64,000 bases of DNA from Apostichopus japonicus (taxonomy: Eukaryota > Echinodermata > Holothuroidea > Aspidochirotida > Stichopodidae), in assembly GCF_037975245.1 (NCBI RefSeq), contig NC_092574.1, forward strand, positions 25,191,213 through 25,255,212. Direction: 5' to 3'. Below are positions 1 to 13,700 of the stretch, piece by piece. The position numbers and the translations under genes were made by a program. The notes under the pieces were generated by a model, which had not been told where the DNA came from, made no database searches, and was given only the letters and a program-made list of their open reading frames with translations. Positions within the stretch are counted from its first letter, which is position 1; each line of letters starts with the position of its first letter.

Positions 1-1147
1 CGTAGTTCGCAAACATGGGGGAAGTTGATCTTCTAAATCAGAACTGAGAATACATATGTTAAGGAAAATATGTGGAATAGTAAAATAGTGTATTTATCTC
101 AATAAAGAGCCATTGAATTAAGTCATATCATGTATTTTCAAAGCTGTCATCACTCTGTAGTATAGACTGACCAGACATTTCTCTTAAACTGCTGATGTAG
201 TAGCTTTAATGAAACCAAAAGACTGCATGGTTAAAGAGGCTAAAAAAAAGAAAAAAAGAAGTTTGTTAAAGATATTTGGTGATGGCCTCAACAAATTGCT
301 TGATTCGTTTGATTGAAATGTGTAGGAAAATGATTTTTTTGTAAGGTTTGAGTATAATACAATTCTGCAAAGTGGTTGTCTGGGTCAGTAGGAGAATTGA
401 GAAGATGTACTTCAGATGTACTTCAGATCTTTTCTAAGAAACAAGTCGCATGAGCGATGTGTTACTTAGCTGACGCCTTCGTGATTATTAAGAGGTTCCA
501 CTAATAACAACGGTAAACAGACACAGTCTTTCTTACCCAGTCTAAGTGCCGTAGAATACTCTATTAAAGATATGGTCGTGGGAATAGCACAAAATTGTAA
601 ATAGGGGCCAAAGGTTTGGATTCCTCTCGGATTCTGTATGTTTTAGAAAATGGAATAGAGCAAAGACATTTTAGGCTGCAGCAGCAATTGAAGCAGATAC
701 CTCAGGGTTACAATCCTACCGCACTGTTTCTAATCCTGTTTGAATTTATCCAATTTTTTTTTCCAGTTTCTTTCCATTGTCTATAAGTTTTCTTTTGTTC
801 ATTTACATTTACTTGTTTTAGACAATAATGGAAAAGCAGCATTAGAAATAAATTTGCAATTGTCAGTTTTATATTCAGTTTTATCAGGGGTCAACAGGCT
901 AGCTTGGTATGCAGAGATAGCTTGTGCAATAGGCCTGGCAAATATCAATTGATTACGTTGCAGTCTCACCTTGATATTCCAGGGTCTTCCTGTGTTTGCT
1001 CTGTATTCAATATTTCTACCATTGGAATAAGAATAAATTCTGTTTGAACCAGGTAGCTTTGTAGTTTTCCTCAGCCTTATCCTTTAAGTGTGAATGAATG
1101 GAACCTGAATATCTTGAAACAATCATACTCATACATCTTAATTACAG
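1..1147 (+). other. intron of the INF2-like formin gene (presumed)
   Basis: No convincing coding exon is visible here. The stretch ends in a polypyrimidine-poor acceptor (attacag) directly before the formin exon at 1148, so it is most simply intron. It contains an A-rich patch near 243-262. Upstream exons (the FH2 core) must lie outside the window. Confidence 0.5.
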
Positions 1148-4100
1148 GAAAACAAAAAGAGAAAAACTCAAGAAGCCAAGGCAGAGGCAAGACGTATCAA
1201 AAAGGAGGAGCAAGAGAAAGCCATTGCTGCATCTGGAGGCAAATTAAAGAAAGTAAAGCCACCCCCTCTCCCAGAAGAGGGTTGTATCATTGATAACCTG
1301 CTCAGTGATATAAGAAAGGTAGAAACTTCATCTTGTATTGAAACATACTTGTATTAAAAGACATCAGTACTGGCCACAACATTTAGCTAACTATTGTTGC
1401 TAACAGTTATAAAAACACACTTTGCTTGAGGTGCTGATCCTCCAAATTATAAGTGGTATTAGAGTATTCAATTAAACAATAACATGTCTCTATGAAGGCA
1501 ATTTTGTTGAGTGTGGCTGTAAAATGTGTGCTTCACTGTAATGGTTGTGTAGTCCTATTCCCTTTGAACATTTTCAATTTTACTCAGTAGCAAATAATGC
1601 TTTGTTTCATATTCAGTGAAGTAGAAAGCTTGAAAATTTGGAGGGAGCGGGAGCAGATAGATGTATTAAGTCCGCATTGTTAGCTTGATTACATTGTGCT
1701 GGCATCTTCCTTAAAATTTGGGTGTAATAAGTTTGTATTGAATGGCCCTTTGCACAGTGGTTGCATAGGAATCCTGCAATCCGATAAGAATCTTTAATGT
1801 GTTTTATGTTCTTTTGTTAAGTGCAAAATTATGTAAGGCATTTCTGTACCCTTTGCAAAAACTGTTCTCTTTAGATTCACTTCAATATATTTCTCAAGTT
1901 CCTGGATACTATAAAGGAAAGTCAGGCAATTATCAAACGGCCCATCATGTCTAATGCATCATATAATCTAAACCTGAATGCAATACTGAAAGTCTAAGTG
2001 AGAATTTATGGCATCAAAATCCCATTGTTATAAAGCCGTTGCTATGAACCAACGAGGATTTGAACTTACGCTTTAACTTGTTAAGGTCGATTGTACAAAA
2101 ACTTGTTCATAAGTATACAAAAATTGTTCACTTTAAACGTTGTACTTAAGGAACATGGACCCTGGTTGGGACTTTGAATCCCAAGGACTCAGATAGGGAC
2201 TTGGCTTGGATGTCGATTAAACTCGATTGAATCATAGTATTCTCACTGTTTATGAGTCTAGAAATAAGCCAACATTTTTGTTTGCATTGCACTTCACAGG
2301 GCTTTCCCCTTCGCAAAGCTCAAGTCCATTCACCCTCGTCAGGACCAGGAATTGGACCACGTGGCACACGAGGTAGTCGACGTCAGAAGAATGAGTTGGA
2401 AAGACAAAATGAAGACGTGAAGGGTTCAAAAGTGGCAGATGAAGAGAAGCTAGAAAAAACTTCTGAGAACAAAGTCAGGAAAGCAGAAAATGTAGAATCA
2501 GAGAAGGGAGTTGGAAAGGAAAAGCGTGGAAAAGATGATGAACAGAAACTGACAGTGATCAAAGAAGACATGGCTGACAGTAAGGAAACAAACACAGTAA
2601 GTGACCAGGAGAAAGCAGTATCTAACGAAAATGATTTGAAAACAATGGTAGCTGTTACAGAGAAACTAGGGGAGAAACCAGAGGGAGAAGTGACCAAATC
2701 AGTGGATGAAGGGATTGCAGAGAGCGAAGACGAATGGGTAGATGTCACAATTGAAGATGCAACCAGTGGTAGGCAAGGCAAATTGGAAGTAAAACTTAAT
2801 GGCCTGACTAATGAAGATGATGCTTCATCCAAATTACAGGAGGTAGGTGACAAAGATGGAGTTCCTTCAGTGGTGATTAGTGATGCAGACATTGATATTA
2901 AACTTCCGAATGGTGAGAAAGACGGTCATGGCCAGGTCAATGGACATGCATCACTTGATAAAGAGGAAGAAGCTGCAGACAGCCAAAAGTTGAAGGAATC
3001 AGCTGAAGTGGATCAAGGAAATGAAGAGGAGGATGTTTGGCAAGTACGAGTCGCTGCTCCAGAAGAGCAAGAAAGTAAATCTCCAAGGACGGTCAACAGC
3101 GAGATTGATCCTCATGAGATGAAAGTGGACAGCAAAGTAAGTTCTGCAGATGGAGGAAGTCAGGTTGATGAAGAAGGTAACATTGGTAACAAGGAAGGAG
3201 ATAAAGGTGTGACCTCTAAGGGCAAAGTTGTTGGTGATGAGGATGCTCTCGTTGGTTTAATGGATGTTCAAGAAGATGCAGAAGAAGCAACTTCCAAGGC
3301 AGTGATGGTCGAGAAAGTTCTTGCAAGCACCAAAAAACCAGCCATAGAACAAGAAAATAGCAGTTGGGATAATTTATCTGATGATAATGATGATAATAAT
3401 GCTCAAGATATTTCAAGGATTGAAGATGCAACTGTGACTGAAAAGGTGTCTCCAGTAGCAGTTGAACCCAGCGCTCCTCCAAAGACGAAAAAGAAGAAGA
3501 AATTTGGCACAATTAGAAGCTTTTTCAGTGGGATTAAAAAGGGTTTCTCTACTTCTAAACTTGAAGAGGGTAAAGTGGAAAGGTCAAATAGTTTCAGTGC
3601 AAAGGATACCGCTGAAGCAAGTACTAGTAAAGCAACAAGCCGTCCCAACAGATCACAAAGCCTTATCTTTACAAATAAATCAAAAGCCAAATCCAAAATG
3701 ACAAACAGCCAAACCTTTTCAGAAGGTCCCTTGCCAAGTACAAAGGATGCTTCCTCACATAGTCCAAATTCAAATAACAACAATTCCAGGGCAAGAGGTC
3801 AATCAGGTATGTCTAATATCCCACGAACGCAATCTTCCTTCTCTGTCGGTCACCAGCAGCAATCGAGAGCGGACGACTCTCTGCCCACATGGTTTGGTCG
3901 TCACGAGGGTGGCCGGACTGCTGTAGCAGAGAGGAAGAGGGTGTTATCAATACAGCGTTCCGTCAGTAACTTGGATGAAAAATTTAATGCAGACGATTGG
4001 AAGAAACTCCATGCGCGTTACAGCTTTGTGAAACCAGATATCCCTCAGGAGGAGGAATTGGAGGAAAAGCCCAGCACCTTGGAGGAAACGGAACTTTCAG

Positions 4101-4267
4101 ATTGTCAGCCAAAGCAAAAGAAAGAAGAAGCAGAGAACGGGTACACCAGTGACGTGGGACGTTTTGTAGTCAACCGTTACATCCACGACCCAAACCTGCG
4201 GAGACGGTCCCCAGCTCCTCATCCACATATGAGAAGACAATCGGTAGGTACAGCGCGGCCAAAATAG
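1148..4267 (+). CDS. INF2: inverted-formin (INF2)-like protein, C-terminal two exons, 5' partial
   Basis: Two exons: 1148-1318 (57 codons, phase 0 at both ends) and 2300-4267 (655 codons plus TAG). The first exon encodes a Lys/Glu/Arg-rich helix typical of the end of a formin FH2 domain, then a short Pro run. The junction reads CIIDNLLSDIRKG-FPLRK, which resembles the WH2/DAD-like motif of INF2 that binds actin monomers and the N-terminal inhibitory domain. The second exon encodes an unusually long low-complexity acidic tail (Glu/Asp/Lys/Ser). Near position 3486-3545 it has a Lys5 run followed by an aromatic-basic segment (FGTIRSFFSGIKKGF), a plausible membrane or acidic-lipid contact. A Ser/Arg-rich basic end follows. 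There is no C-terminal CAAX box, unlike one human INF2 isoform. FHDC1 or another formin class is the main alternative. The family call rests on the motif and helix; the tail has no recognised domain. Confidence 0.7.
1319..2299 (+). other. intron between the two formin exons
   Basis: Donor GT at 1319-1320 (aag|gtagaa) and acceptor AG at 2298-2299 (cacttcacag). Both flanks are in phase 0, so the reading frame joins cleanly through the DAD-like motif. No other feature is seen inside. Confidence 0.7.
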
Positions 4268-5260
4268 CTGCACGATGTAAGAGATGTCATGGAAAAGTGA
4301 GCTGAGATGTTTGACGAAAGAATGATGAAATCTTTATTGAAACATGAAGATGCAACATTTCAAGTGAGTATGGTGTTGAGATGAAACATCCAGGGAAAGA
4401 GTGTGAATGGTTAAACACCCATATTATTTGAAATAATCGAAAGGTTTTGGTCATCAAAGTATTAATTTTCCCATGCCAGGCTGTATAGATGGGTAATGTG
4501 AACATTTACGGGAGTAGTGTTGAATCAATGTGAAATGTAGGAAGAGTATTACTGTAGGTTGAAGAATGTTATTGAATAAAAATAATGTAATAAACTATTA
4601 AGTAACCAGAAAGAGATTGAAGCACAGCAAGTACAATCATGGCAATTGAGAAGTCAAATTGAGTTGTGAAATATGCATCATTGCCATCTCTATCAAAGTT
4701 ACTACTTCATGAAAATAAAAAGAACAGGAACAGTTTGAATTATTTTAAAGGTATCTGCTTAAGATGTGTGTGGTATGATGTGATGATCAATTCTCAGTGG
4801 TTCCCAAAGGAGGATGGGATAATAGGATGGAGAAATCCCCCTCAGTATCCCCTTCTCCACGCTCCCCGAGTCTGCAGCACAACATGCACCAATGCATAGA
4901 GTTTGAATATCAAAAGAAAAAGGCCAAGCAGAAAGATGACGTTTTCGACTGTAAGGTAGTATTGGTAAAGATAGGTAAGGTAGAAACACAAGTAACATAA
5001 TGCATGTATGTCCTTAGCTACCTGTCAACTGTCCTCAACTACTGCTCACTGTATATTGGTCTGCTGCCCTCACTATTGGTGCATGCTGCATTGCATCATA
5101 TGGGTTTCAGTATCAGTGTAAAATGATACAAACCAGGGACTACAGGAAGCATATTCAATGGCTATGTGTTATTGCAAGAGGTTAGCGGAAGATATTGAAC
5201 GAAAGAAGAGATTAGATTGTGTAACTGCAATTTCTCAATAAAGAAACAGGACTGTGTCAA
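4268..5260 (+). other. 3' UTR of the formin gene with several poly(A) signals
   Basis: After the TAG at 4265-4267 there is no long open frame. AATAAA hexamers occur at 4575-4580, 4589-4594 and 5237-5242, giving short and long 3' UTR options. Small open frames here look fortuitous. Confidence 0.45.
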
Positions 5261-7270
5261 ACATTTCCTGTGTAAACCTGTTTTCTGCTACAGACTTATA
5301 ACAGCAATCAATAAGGGAGAGGCCAAAATGGTATTATTCAATGTGTTTGGAATATAATGTATTTATGATCATTGTCAATACCTTGTTGTTTACTTTTTAT
5401 TATGTATAATATGCAACTGCAACACTATTATTTGTTTATTTTGAGAGTTCTCCTTATCACTGTATCACACACAGCCCTACAGGTTAATTGCTATCCATAT
5501 AATACCATATTAGTATTGGCAAAGACTTGTTAACTTGTGCCCAACCTCAGTATTTTATGACTTATTTCATAACTGTATCATAAAACGCCGAAACCAGTCG
5601 CTCTCTCTTAAACCAATGCATTGAAGTGATCACTCATGCCTCTCTTACACCAGGTTAACTTCTAACTTTGCTCAGTTATGCCAATTTAAAGTAAACGTTG
5701 AATGTTGATGCCAAAACAACCTGATTTTGTGCTCCTTTTAGCAGTGGAAGCATGTAGTTTTAATCTGGCCGCACATGAGTACATAAGCATGTTCAATTCT
5801 AATTAACAGATTAAATTAAATTATAATTCAAATATACATACATCTATTTAAATCTTATTGGTTTGTCTCATCAAAACAAATGGTACTTTCAGTAGTTTAA
5901 TGCAAGTGGTTGAGAGGGTGGTAGAATCTCAGGGGCCCAAAGCCTAACATTGGTATACATAGCAAATTCTTTCAAAAGTTCAGTATCATCAAAAAGAAGT
6001 GTGAACCCAATCTCTGCCTTTGCACTAGCATGGTCTCTCAATTGCTAGCATTGCTCAGTTCATGTACCCTCTTTAATATAGGTTCTGTTAGTTTATTGCC
6101 TATTGTCAGTACCTGGATGATTGTAATAGTTTGCTATGATCAAAGGCAATATGCTGCTTGGTATATGTAAATTTATGTTATTAACATATAAAACTTGTTA
6201 AAACGAAAAGTCAAACTCTCTTAGAAACGTATAACAAAGTCAGTTATTTCAAGTACACTTCCTTGAAGGTTTCTAAAGTCCCACTGCTTAGAAACATCTT
6301 TCAGTCAATCTTTATTTTCTGTAGAAAATCAGCCATTTTCACAGTCTGGAGTAATAAACGGTAAATGGGAATCATTTCTTTATTTTAATTTGAAATGTTT
6401 TCATACCTTACTTTCTATATTCATACAATAGTACTTAGGGAAATGAAAGAGAAAGTTGAAATGATTGAAATCATGAACCTTTTACGTTTTCTTGGTTTAG
6501 CACTGGGTACTATTTTCATTATCTTTACTTCGGTTTTAATTTTTTTTTCACATGGCGCTGAACGTTTCATGAACAATTATGTATCCATAGTTGGGTTGTA
6601 CTTCATGATAACTGACATTAGCTATAATCTTGTATACTTGTCATAGAAAACAAAATATATTTTATCTCATTTTCTTAGTTTATACCTTGTAATGTCATTT
6701 AGTTCAAAGAGTTCTTGTATTCTTAAAGTTATCGGAAATTCATCGTTTTAATTTTTTATAACATCAGTACTCACTTGTACTCACAATGATTATATATATT
6801 TTGCAGAGAGTAGCCCTGTTCCATAGAAGGCCTTTGTAGTATTTTGTCTTGTTATTTCACACTAATTGCTGGCTGGTTAAGTATGCACATTAATGAATTC
6901 ATTTGATATTTTAAATTGGTTTTCTTTTATAGAGTAAGATATTTGTGTGTTACATATTTGTAGTAAAATACTGATTTTATCATCTTTAATTGATATTTTA
7001 GAAGGCAAATCAAAATGTAAGCATTTATTCTCTCTCTTCTGATATGCTGGCATTTATTTTCTATGTACTTTTCATGTTACCTTATTCTCTCTAATCTGAA
7101 GTATAAATCTTGAAATATAAAAAAGCTCTGAAACTTCACAAATGTGTTAATATCATATTTTATTACTTTATGCTAGTTGTGTTGACTTTCAGTTGCTTTG
7201 GCAGTTGACCAGAATTGTGTGTATTTTTTTCTTGCTTACTTTTCATGCTAGTTATGTCACATAAGCTTTA
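5261..7270. other. intergenic, AT-rich, no supported feature
   Basis: Very AT-rich sequence with only short open frames. One of 83 codons near 6395-6646 is hydrophobic but looks like a by-product of T-rich sequence. No repeats or RNA genes were recognised. Confidence 0.4.
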
Positions 7271-7274
7271 TAAT

Positions 7275-7303
7275 GTGTGTATATGTATATATATATGTAT
7301 ATA

Positions 7304-7373
<70 letters not shown>
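7275..7373. repeat. (TA)n / (TATG)n microsatellite
   Basis: A short compound stretch of tatatg units runs into a long uninterrupted TA dinucleotide run of about 70 bp. Confidence 0.95.
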
Positions 7374-7376
<3 letters not shown>

Positions 7377-7913
7377 ATCAGTGTCGTATGGGCTGCTGTG
7401 TTTTATTATAAACATCATTCTCCTAAAAGGTTGTATTGTATGGTTTTGAAACCCCCCAAAAATGAAAAATACTTTGTTTCAAATTTCCAGTTGAAGTTGG
7501 ACTTATGCTGTTTCGTGTGTAAAGTTGGACTTTTGTTTGGTTAAAACTAGGTACAGTGTTTAAAGGGAAAGGTTCTGTTTCTCTTTGAATAGCATCATAG
7601 TATGAATTTTCTGTTAATTTGAAAGAGTAAATATTATGTTAAAAAAATTATGTGTATCTTCTATCTTGAATGTCTCTCTCTTTTTTGGCTGATTAAGCAT
7701 ATTTCATGTGAAATATGTTTGTGTATATTCTATCTTATTTAAGAAGCAATACAAAATAAGTTGTAAACGATTTTAAAGAAAAATGAAGGTATCGGGAAAT
7801 ATAATCTTTTCCTTAGGTCCACCAAATTGGCAACAAAACCGATGAAATATGGCAAAGACTGCAAAGGGGTTTTAAGTGAAGACCATTACATTGAATTTAA
7901 GGAACAGGTTAGA

Positions 7914-8157
7914 TAGTTTAATTTGTATTTGTATTTTAGATCCTCCTGCAAGCAGGAATTCGCGAAGAAGCCTCATTGGCTTATCAAAGCCGCAAGCTGA
8001 ACGAAGTCGGTCTCTTACATTCATATTTAACGTCCCTGATTATGAATTGTCAACAACTCTGTAACTGGACGATATACATTAATCTTGGAGAGACTCTAAC
8101 CGGGGACCTTATGATTGAAAGGCACCGGGCGTTAACCACTGAGCTAACACTCCGCAA
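7914..8157 (-). repeat. tRNA-derived SINE
   Basis: Read on the minus strand, the element starts at about 8157 with a tRNA-like head: an A-box-like TTAGCTCAGTGG and a B-box-like GGTTAGAGTCT about 40 bases on, as in polymerase III promoters. An unrelated body follows. The 3' end has a small CCTGCTTGCAGG hairpin and ends in AATACA-type short repeats around 7920-7940. The same 3' end occurs at 43,320-43,357, supporting a dispersed family. It lies between the formin gene and the convergent 10.8-kb gene. Confidence 0.6.
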
Positions 8158-8159
8158 GT

Positions 8160-10550
8160 TTAATAACTTGCTAATAAGAAGCATTTATGAACCGTATTTT
8201 GGATCTCTTCATGGTAATATGCAGGTTCATTTAATTATCTGCCAATATTAAAAGGTTTGATCAGAATGGTGCAAAGTGCTAACTATAACCTAACGAGTCT
8301 AGTTGAGTGAATTTTAAAGGAACTAACGAGTGTCGAGGGGTCAATGCTGTAAAGTCTTAGGCGACTGTCTAAATTGCCTGTAAATTGAATTTGTGCACGA
8401 AAATGTTTGCAACATACGGTAAGGGGAACTGAAAAACTCTTATATTAGTTTGTACTGCCAAGTTTATTTGTTCTGTGTTTGAATTTCCTGTTGTCCAGTG
8501 GTTTTCAAAAAGACGAGAGCAAGATTAGCTTATATTTCTTCTGTATATTAATGTATTTCCTGTTTAGTCACATTTAGCAATTTGAATCTCATGTACAAAT
8601 TTCTTAATTAGTTATTCAGAATTTACAAATAATGCAATAAATTATGAAAAAGGGAAATGATAGATTTGTTGACCTAACACGTCATTTTTAAAATTGGCAA
8701 AATATATTTTATTTCTGCATAGCACTTATACATCAAAAAAACTGATAAAAAAGAAACGAATAAATCAATTATGAGCATCAAAAATGAGCTTTTTCCTCAC
8801 TTTTTCTGTCTTGACTATACCCCCAAATGGATTGACATATGCCGGCCGTTACCTTGGGCAAACATTTTTATTACACAGTCACTGTTTCATCGTATATCAG
8901 AAAGACGAGAGTATATTATCAGAAAATTAAATTTAAACTATAACACTTTGCTGGTGTTATCTCTGCAACGGCAGTACATAAAAAGTTTGATTTTCTAGCC
9001 AAAGTTCAGTTAGTATATAGGCAATGCTCTCGCCACTCGAACTATCAACATTCTGTCATATTTCATTCATGCAGGATACGGTAAAACTACAGAGCAACTC
9101 TCCGATTTGGCTCTTTCAGACATCTCGGTCAGTTTTTCGAAATTATGACAAAATCATGCCCTCCGTCGTGAAATTCTCTCACTTGTCTCGTGACGTGACA
9201 TAGTCTTGTCGTGGAGATTTTTCACTCAGGCCTATAGTTACGTTCGGGCGGTTTTTCGGGATAATTATAGAATTTGTTGGCTAAGCATATCAACAACCCC
9301 CGTCCCTTCCCTCTGCCGCCGGACCGTAGCGATGTCTCTGTATATTGAAATACATTGCACGTTTGCATCGGTCTAAATGTACTTAACATAAGATAGTTGC
9401 TTCTGTTCTACAGTCAACTGCATTAAAATAGGAAACATTTGTATAGAAAATATTTGAGCCACGACTATCGTAATATGAATAAAAAAGAACAGCAACCAAA
9501 CAGGCGTGTGGGAAGGGGAAGGGGGGCTGGTGGGTGGGGGTGCTTTGACGCAAGGTTGAAAGGAACTTGAAGGCATGCACAGCTAGGTGATGCAATTAAA
9601 ACAGACGACCCTGTATGTATGAATTAAAACAAAAGTGTCAATGTTTCCCAATAGAAAACGAGGGCGATATTTAAGAACCTTACATGCATAGATAGACTCG
9701 GGATGTGTGATTTGATTAGTTCGCAGATAACATTGCAAAGGTCCTGCCTCTACCAATTTGTCACGAGGGTTCTACTCGTAATGGATAAGGTTGGCGTGTA
9801 ATATACATTTTTGAGTAGTCGAATGAGAACTTTATTTCAGAACACATAAAAATACTTGCTTTCCTTATACATCTTCTGCCGTGGAAGTAGTTATTTTCTT
9901 TATAGATTTTATACTTCCACTTTTGTTTTACTTACAGCCAGCTTACGTCACCACTATCATCATAATGGTACTAACCAAAGTTTCAGTTGCATGGACTATT
10001 GTATAGGGGGTAACCAATTTCTGTATCAAGCATAACACATATTTTAACATTTAAACAACAGGTTAACTACATAATATTTTCAACATTTACTAACTTAATA
10101 GTACCATGTACAATTTTAATGTTCCTTTGATAATTTTATCCTACCCGTTGAATATTTTTCTAACACTGGCAAACAGTGTACACCCTACAATTTTAGCAAT
10201 AGCAACCTTTCAAGAAATGACGGTCTGCCTTCGCTGGCCAAAGGATTTGTACCAACGAAGTCTTCGACTTTGAGCACATCGTTTCTTTATGTTGCCGTGT
10301 TGGACGAATCTTACCCTAATAGGAATTGTCGACTTTGCGATCCGCGTTATAGTCATTGCCGACTTTGCAATCCGCGGTCCCCCTCACAAATTTCCTAGTC
10401 GGGTTACTCCAATATTTCCCTTTCGGGAAACCAAAAAAAAAAATGATTTTGGAAATGGCTAGAATCCTCGTCTTCTTGCCTTACGTCGATGTCGTGTAAG
10501 AGTTTATGACACAAAACTAAATAGAGTAACTTTCATCTGAAGTGCATGAT
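8160..10550. other. intergenic, no supported gene
   Basis: Only short open frames without protein-like composition on either strand. A purine-rich/GC-rich patch lies at about 9510-9545. The downstream part (below about 10,560) borders the poly(A) signals of the minus-strand gene. Confidence 0.4.
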
Positions 10551-10556
10551 CGATAC

Positions 10557-10601
10557 TTTATTCGCCTTGACAGAAATCTACAACCAAATAAAAGTTTTAT
10601 T
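10557..10601 (-). terminator. poly(A) signals of the minus-strand 1,878-residue gene
   Basis: TTTATT (AATAAA on the minus strand) occurs at 10596-10601 and 10557-10562, about 200-240 bases past the stop codon at 10797. This is a normal distance for a 3' UTR. Confidence 0.4.
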
Positions 10602-10796
10602 GAAAACCTTACACGATATTTGATGGAATAAAACATGAAATAATTTTGTAAAAAAAGTGAAAGAAATCAAATATCATACATAATATAGGTAAACTTAACA
10701 ATGCATACTAATTACTTATATAAAAATGCAAGAGAAATTATCCCTGACATCAGTGTTGCTGTTAACGTTTTAGCCCTGATAGCACGACCATGCACG

Positions 10797-13700
10797 TCAT
10801 TTCCTTGATACTGAAAGCCTTGAGTCCTTTGCATCATTTACTTCCCTACGACTGGTCGATAGACGACATTTCTGTTCAGGAACAGAGGGATAATTTCTTG
10901 AACTTTCCAATTTCTTACAAAGTAAGTTACTCATTGATTGCTTTGAGGATTTTGAGATCCGTCTTGATCGACTGCTCGTCGTCGACGTTTTCGATGATTT
11001 AAGCTGTATTGCAGAAAACCTTACATCGCCTCTCTTCCTGTTTATATAGGAATCCTTTCTTGTAGAAATTCCATCCGCAGCATTAAGATTCGTAGTGTCC
11101 TGTGCATTGCTCCTTACACTTGTTCCTTTGTGTTGATCTGACAGACGTCTCCTTAAGGAGTGCCGAGTCACGTAAACCGGTAAGACGTTCGCATCGACTA
11201 TACCCGGCAAATCATTGATTTGTTGCTGTTTATGTCGATGTAGCATTGTTTTTCCTCCACTAACACTACTACTACTACCACTAATACCGCTACGACTACC
11301 ACTACTACTACTAGGCCTACTACCACCACTACCACTACTACTACTACTACTACCACTACCACTACTACTACTACTACAACTACTACTACTACCACTACTA
11401 CTACTACCGCTATTACAACCGCTACTACTACCACTACCACTGCTACTACTACTACCACCAATACCAATACCACTACTACTACAACCACTACTACTACCAC
11501 TGCTACTTCTACCACTACTACCACTATTACTACCGCTACCACTACCACCACTACTACTACGCAAAGATATCATGAACGGTAACCGACCACGATCAATCGG
11601 TTGCTGCAAATCTGCGTTCGATCCGTCAGGACTCAGCGATAATGAGCGTTTCTTCACGATGGAGGCAGATTTGACATCGTCAACTAGATAATGTTGTGTG
11701 TTATTGCCTCTCATTGCACCTGTGCGACATACATCGCTCTTAGGAGTTATGACCGTATCGTTAATTAAATGATCATTGTCATCTTTGTCTTTCTCTTGTC
11801 TTGATTTGATAAAATTAGTTTTATCATCTATGTGACACTGGGTTGGCCCTTCGGTTATGCAAATAGGACGGTTTTCCTTAACTAGAGTACAATAATCATT
11901 ATTCCCTTGCGTTGCTTCCTTCGTGTCTTTGCCACTCCGCAGATTGTACTTGCGAGTTAGCATGTCAGTCAATTTGCCTTCATTTTTCGTGTTGTGTTTT
12001 TGTTTAAAGTCAAGAAGTGCACTATCATCATGGATACTTTCATCGGACTGTAGATTCCGGTGGTTCGTGCCTGCTTCGTTTCGGTTCTGTGAGCAACCCA
12101 AAGAAACCAAATTTACAGGTGTCGATGGACTTTGATCCTGTTTCGTATCTCTACCATGCCGTTGGAAATCAGTCTCGTGATCTGTTACTTGCGTTATATT
12201 CACACTAGGATTAATATTATCAGACAGTTGTGAGTTAAAAGGCGCCCCGTAGCAAAGTTCATTGGTGACATCTAGATCTTCATCTGGTGAGCTTTCGTGA
12301 TTGTGTTTCGACCCACTTCCATTATACTGTGGTGCGTGATCTCGAGGAGAAAAAGCGAGGGGAGGGGCTAGGCGTGGCAGACTTGTCAGATCAGGAACTT
12401 GAAGGGTAGACTGTCGGAAATTCGGACTATCAACAATACGGGTAACATCCTGCTCCCCATGATGTGAGTTGATGTGAGTATTGTTGCTCCTACCTTCGTT
12501 AGAATGCAACGAATCTTTAGGAAAAGAAGAGAGTACGAGGGAAGGACTAGCCTCTAGTTCCTTCAAAACCGTCTCCGGCGTTACTTGAATTGTAGACTGT
12601 TGTGAGTCATATTTTGCCTCACTACTTACGGTATTGGTATATTTCTGATCGCCAATGGCTGAGCTAGTGACACCCTCATTGGTTGTACAAGATTTCACAG
12701 CAGACGTAATTACGTCTTCATGAGGAATCGGAGGGTCATTGACAGGACATGTCCTTGGTTTTGGTAAAAGCGCCACTGCCATCACGTAAATTGGAGACTG
12801 CTGTGAGTCTACCTTCACCTCACTACTGACTGTATTTGTATATATCTGATCTCCAACGGTTGAGCTGTCTTCACTTTGTTTGTTTGTCCCTGGTTTATCA
12901 TCAAAGGTAAATTCGTCGCATTGAGAAGTTGCAGCAACGAGAGAGGTGCAAGTTTCCAGTTCCGGCAAATTCATTACCTCTGTTACTTGAAGTATAGATT
13001 GTTTCGAGTCAATCAGTGAATTGCTAGTAGCTTTCTGATTTCCATCAACTGAGCTGTTGTCACGGGCATTGTTTGTACTTGACATTTCAACACACTGAAA
13101 AGCGTCTTCGTGCGAGGAGGGAGGAACGAGGGAAGTGCAAGTTCCCAGCTTCAGTAAAGTCGCCACTGCCGTTTCTTCAAGTGTTGACTGTAGTGCGTCT
13201 GCCATGCCGTCAATTCTAACGGTTCGAGCACCTTTCTGATCTCCATTGGCAGGGCTGTTGTCAATTGCATTGTTTGTCTTCTGTTTTTTATCAGAAGTTA
13301 AGGCCACTTGCTGAGAATACGGGGAAACAGAGGAAGCAAATGATCCCAGCTCCAGTAAAGTCGTCACTGCCATTTCTTCAAGTGTAGACTGCTGTGAGTC
13401 TACCTTCACCTCGCTGCCAACGGTACTAGGTTTTTCATCAGGCGTAAATGCGTCTTTTTCATGTCGAGTCGGAGGATCGAGGGGAGAATAAGTTTCAAGT
13501 TCTGGTGAAATCTTCACTGCCGTTATCTTAAGTGTCGACTGTTGAGAGCATAATGTCTCATTTGTCACGGTATTGACAGTTTCCTGATCTTCAAAATTCG
13601 AGCTGTTGTAAATGTGATTGTTTGTAATAGGTGTTACATCAGATGTACATACGTCTTGTTCACGAAGAGTCTGCAGAGGATCGATGGGAGATATTTCAAG

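Noticed and set aside
2040..2110. tRNA-like box (reverse of gaggatttgaactt)
   Set aside because: A B-box-like string is present, but no matching A box or cloverleaf stems could be found at the right distance.
2383..3783. Minus-strand open frames across the formin tail exon
   Set aside because: They are antisense shadows of a long GA-rich coding exon and have the Ser/Leu/Phe bias expected from that.
6395..6646. 83-codon hydrophobic open frame
   Set aside because: Hydrophobicity follows from T-rich DNA; no splice signals, no homology recognised, and it lies beyond the formin 3' UTR.
11198..11691. Poly-Val and poly-Leu open frames at 11.2-11.7 kb
   Set aside because: Alternative-frame readings of the triplet repeat inside the real minus-strand gene.
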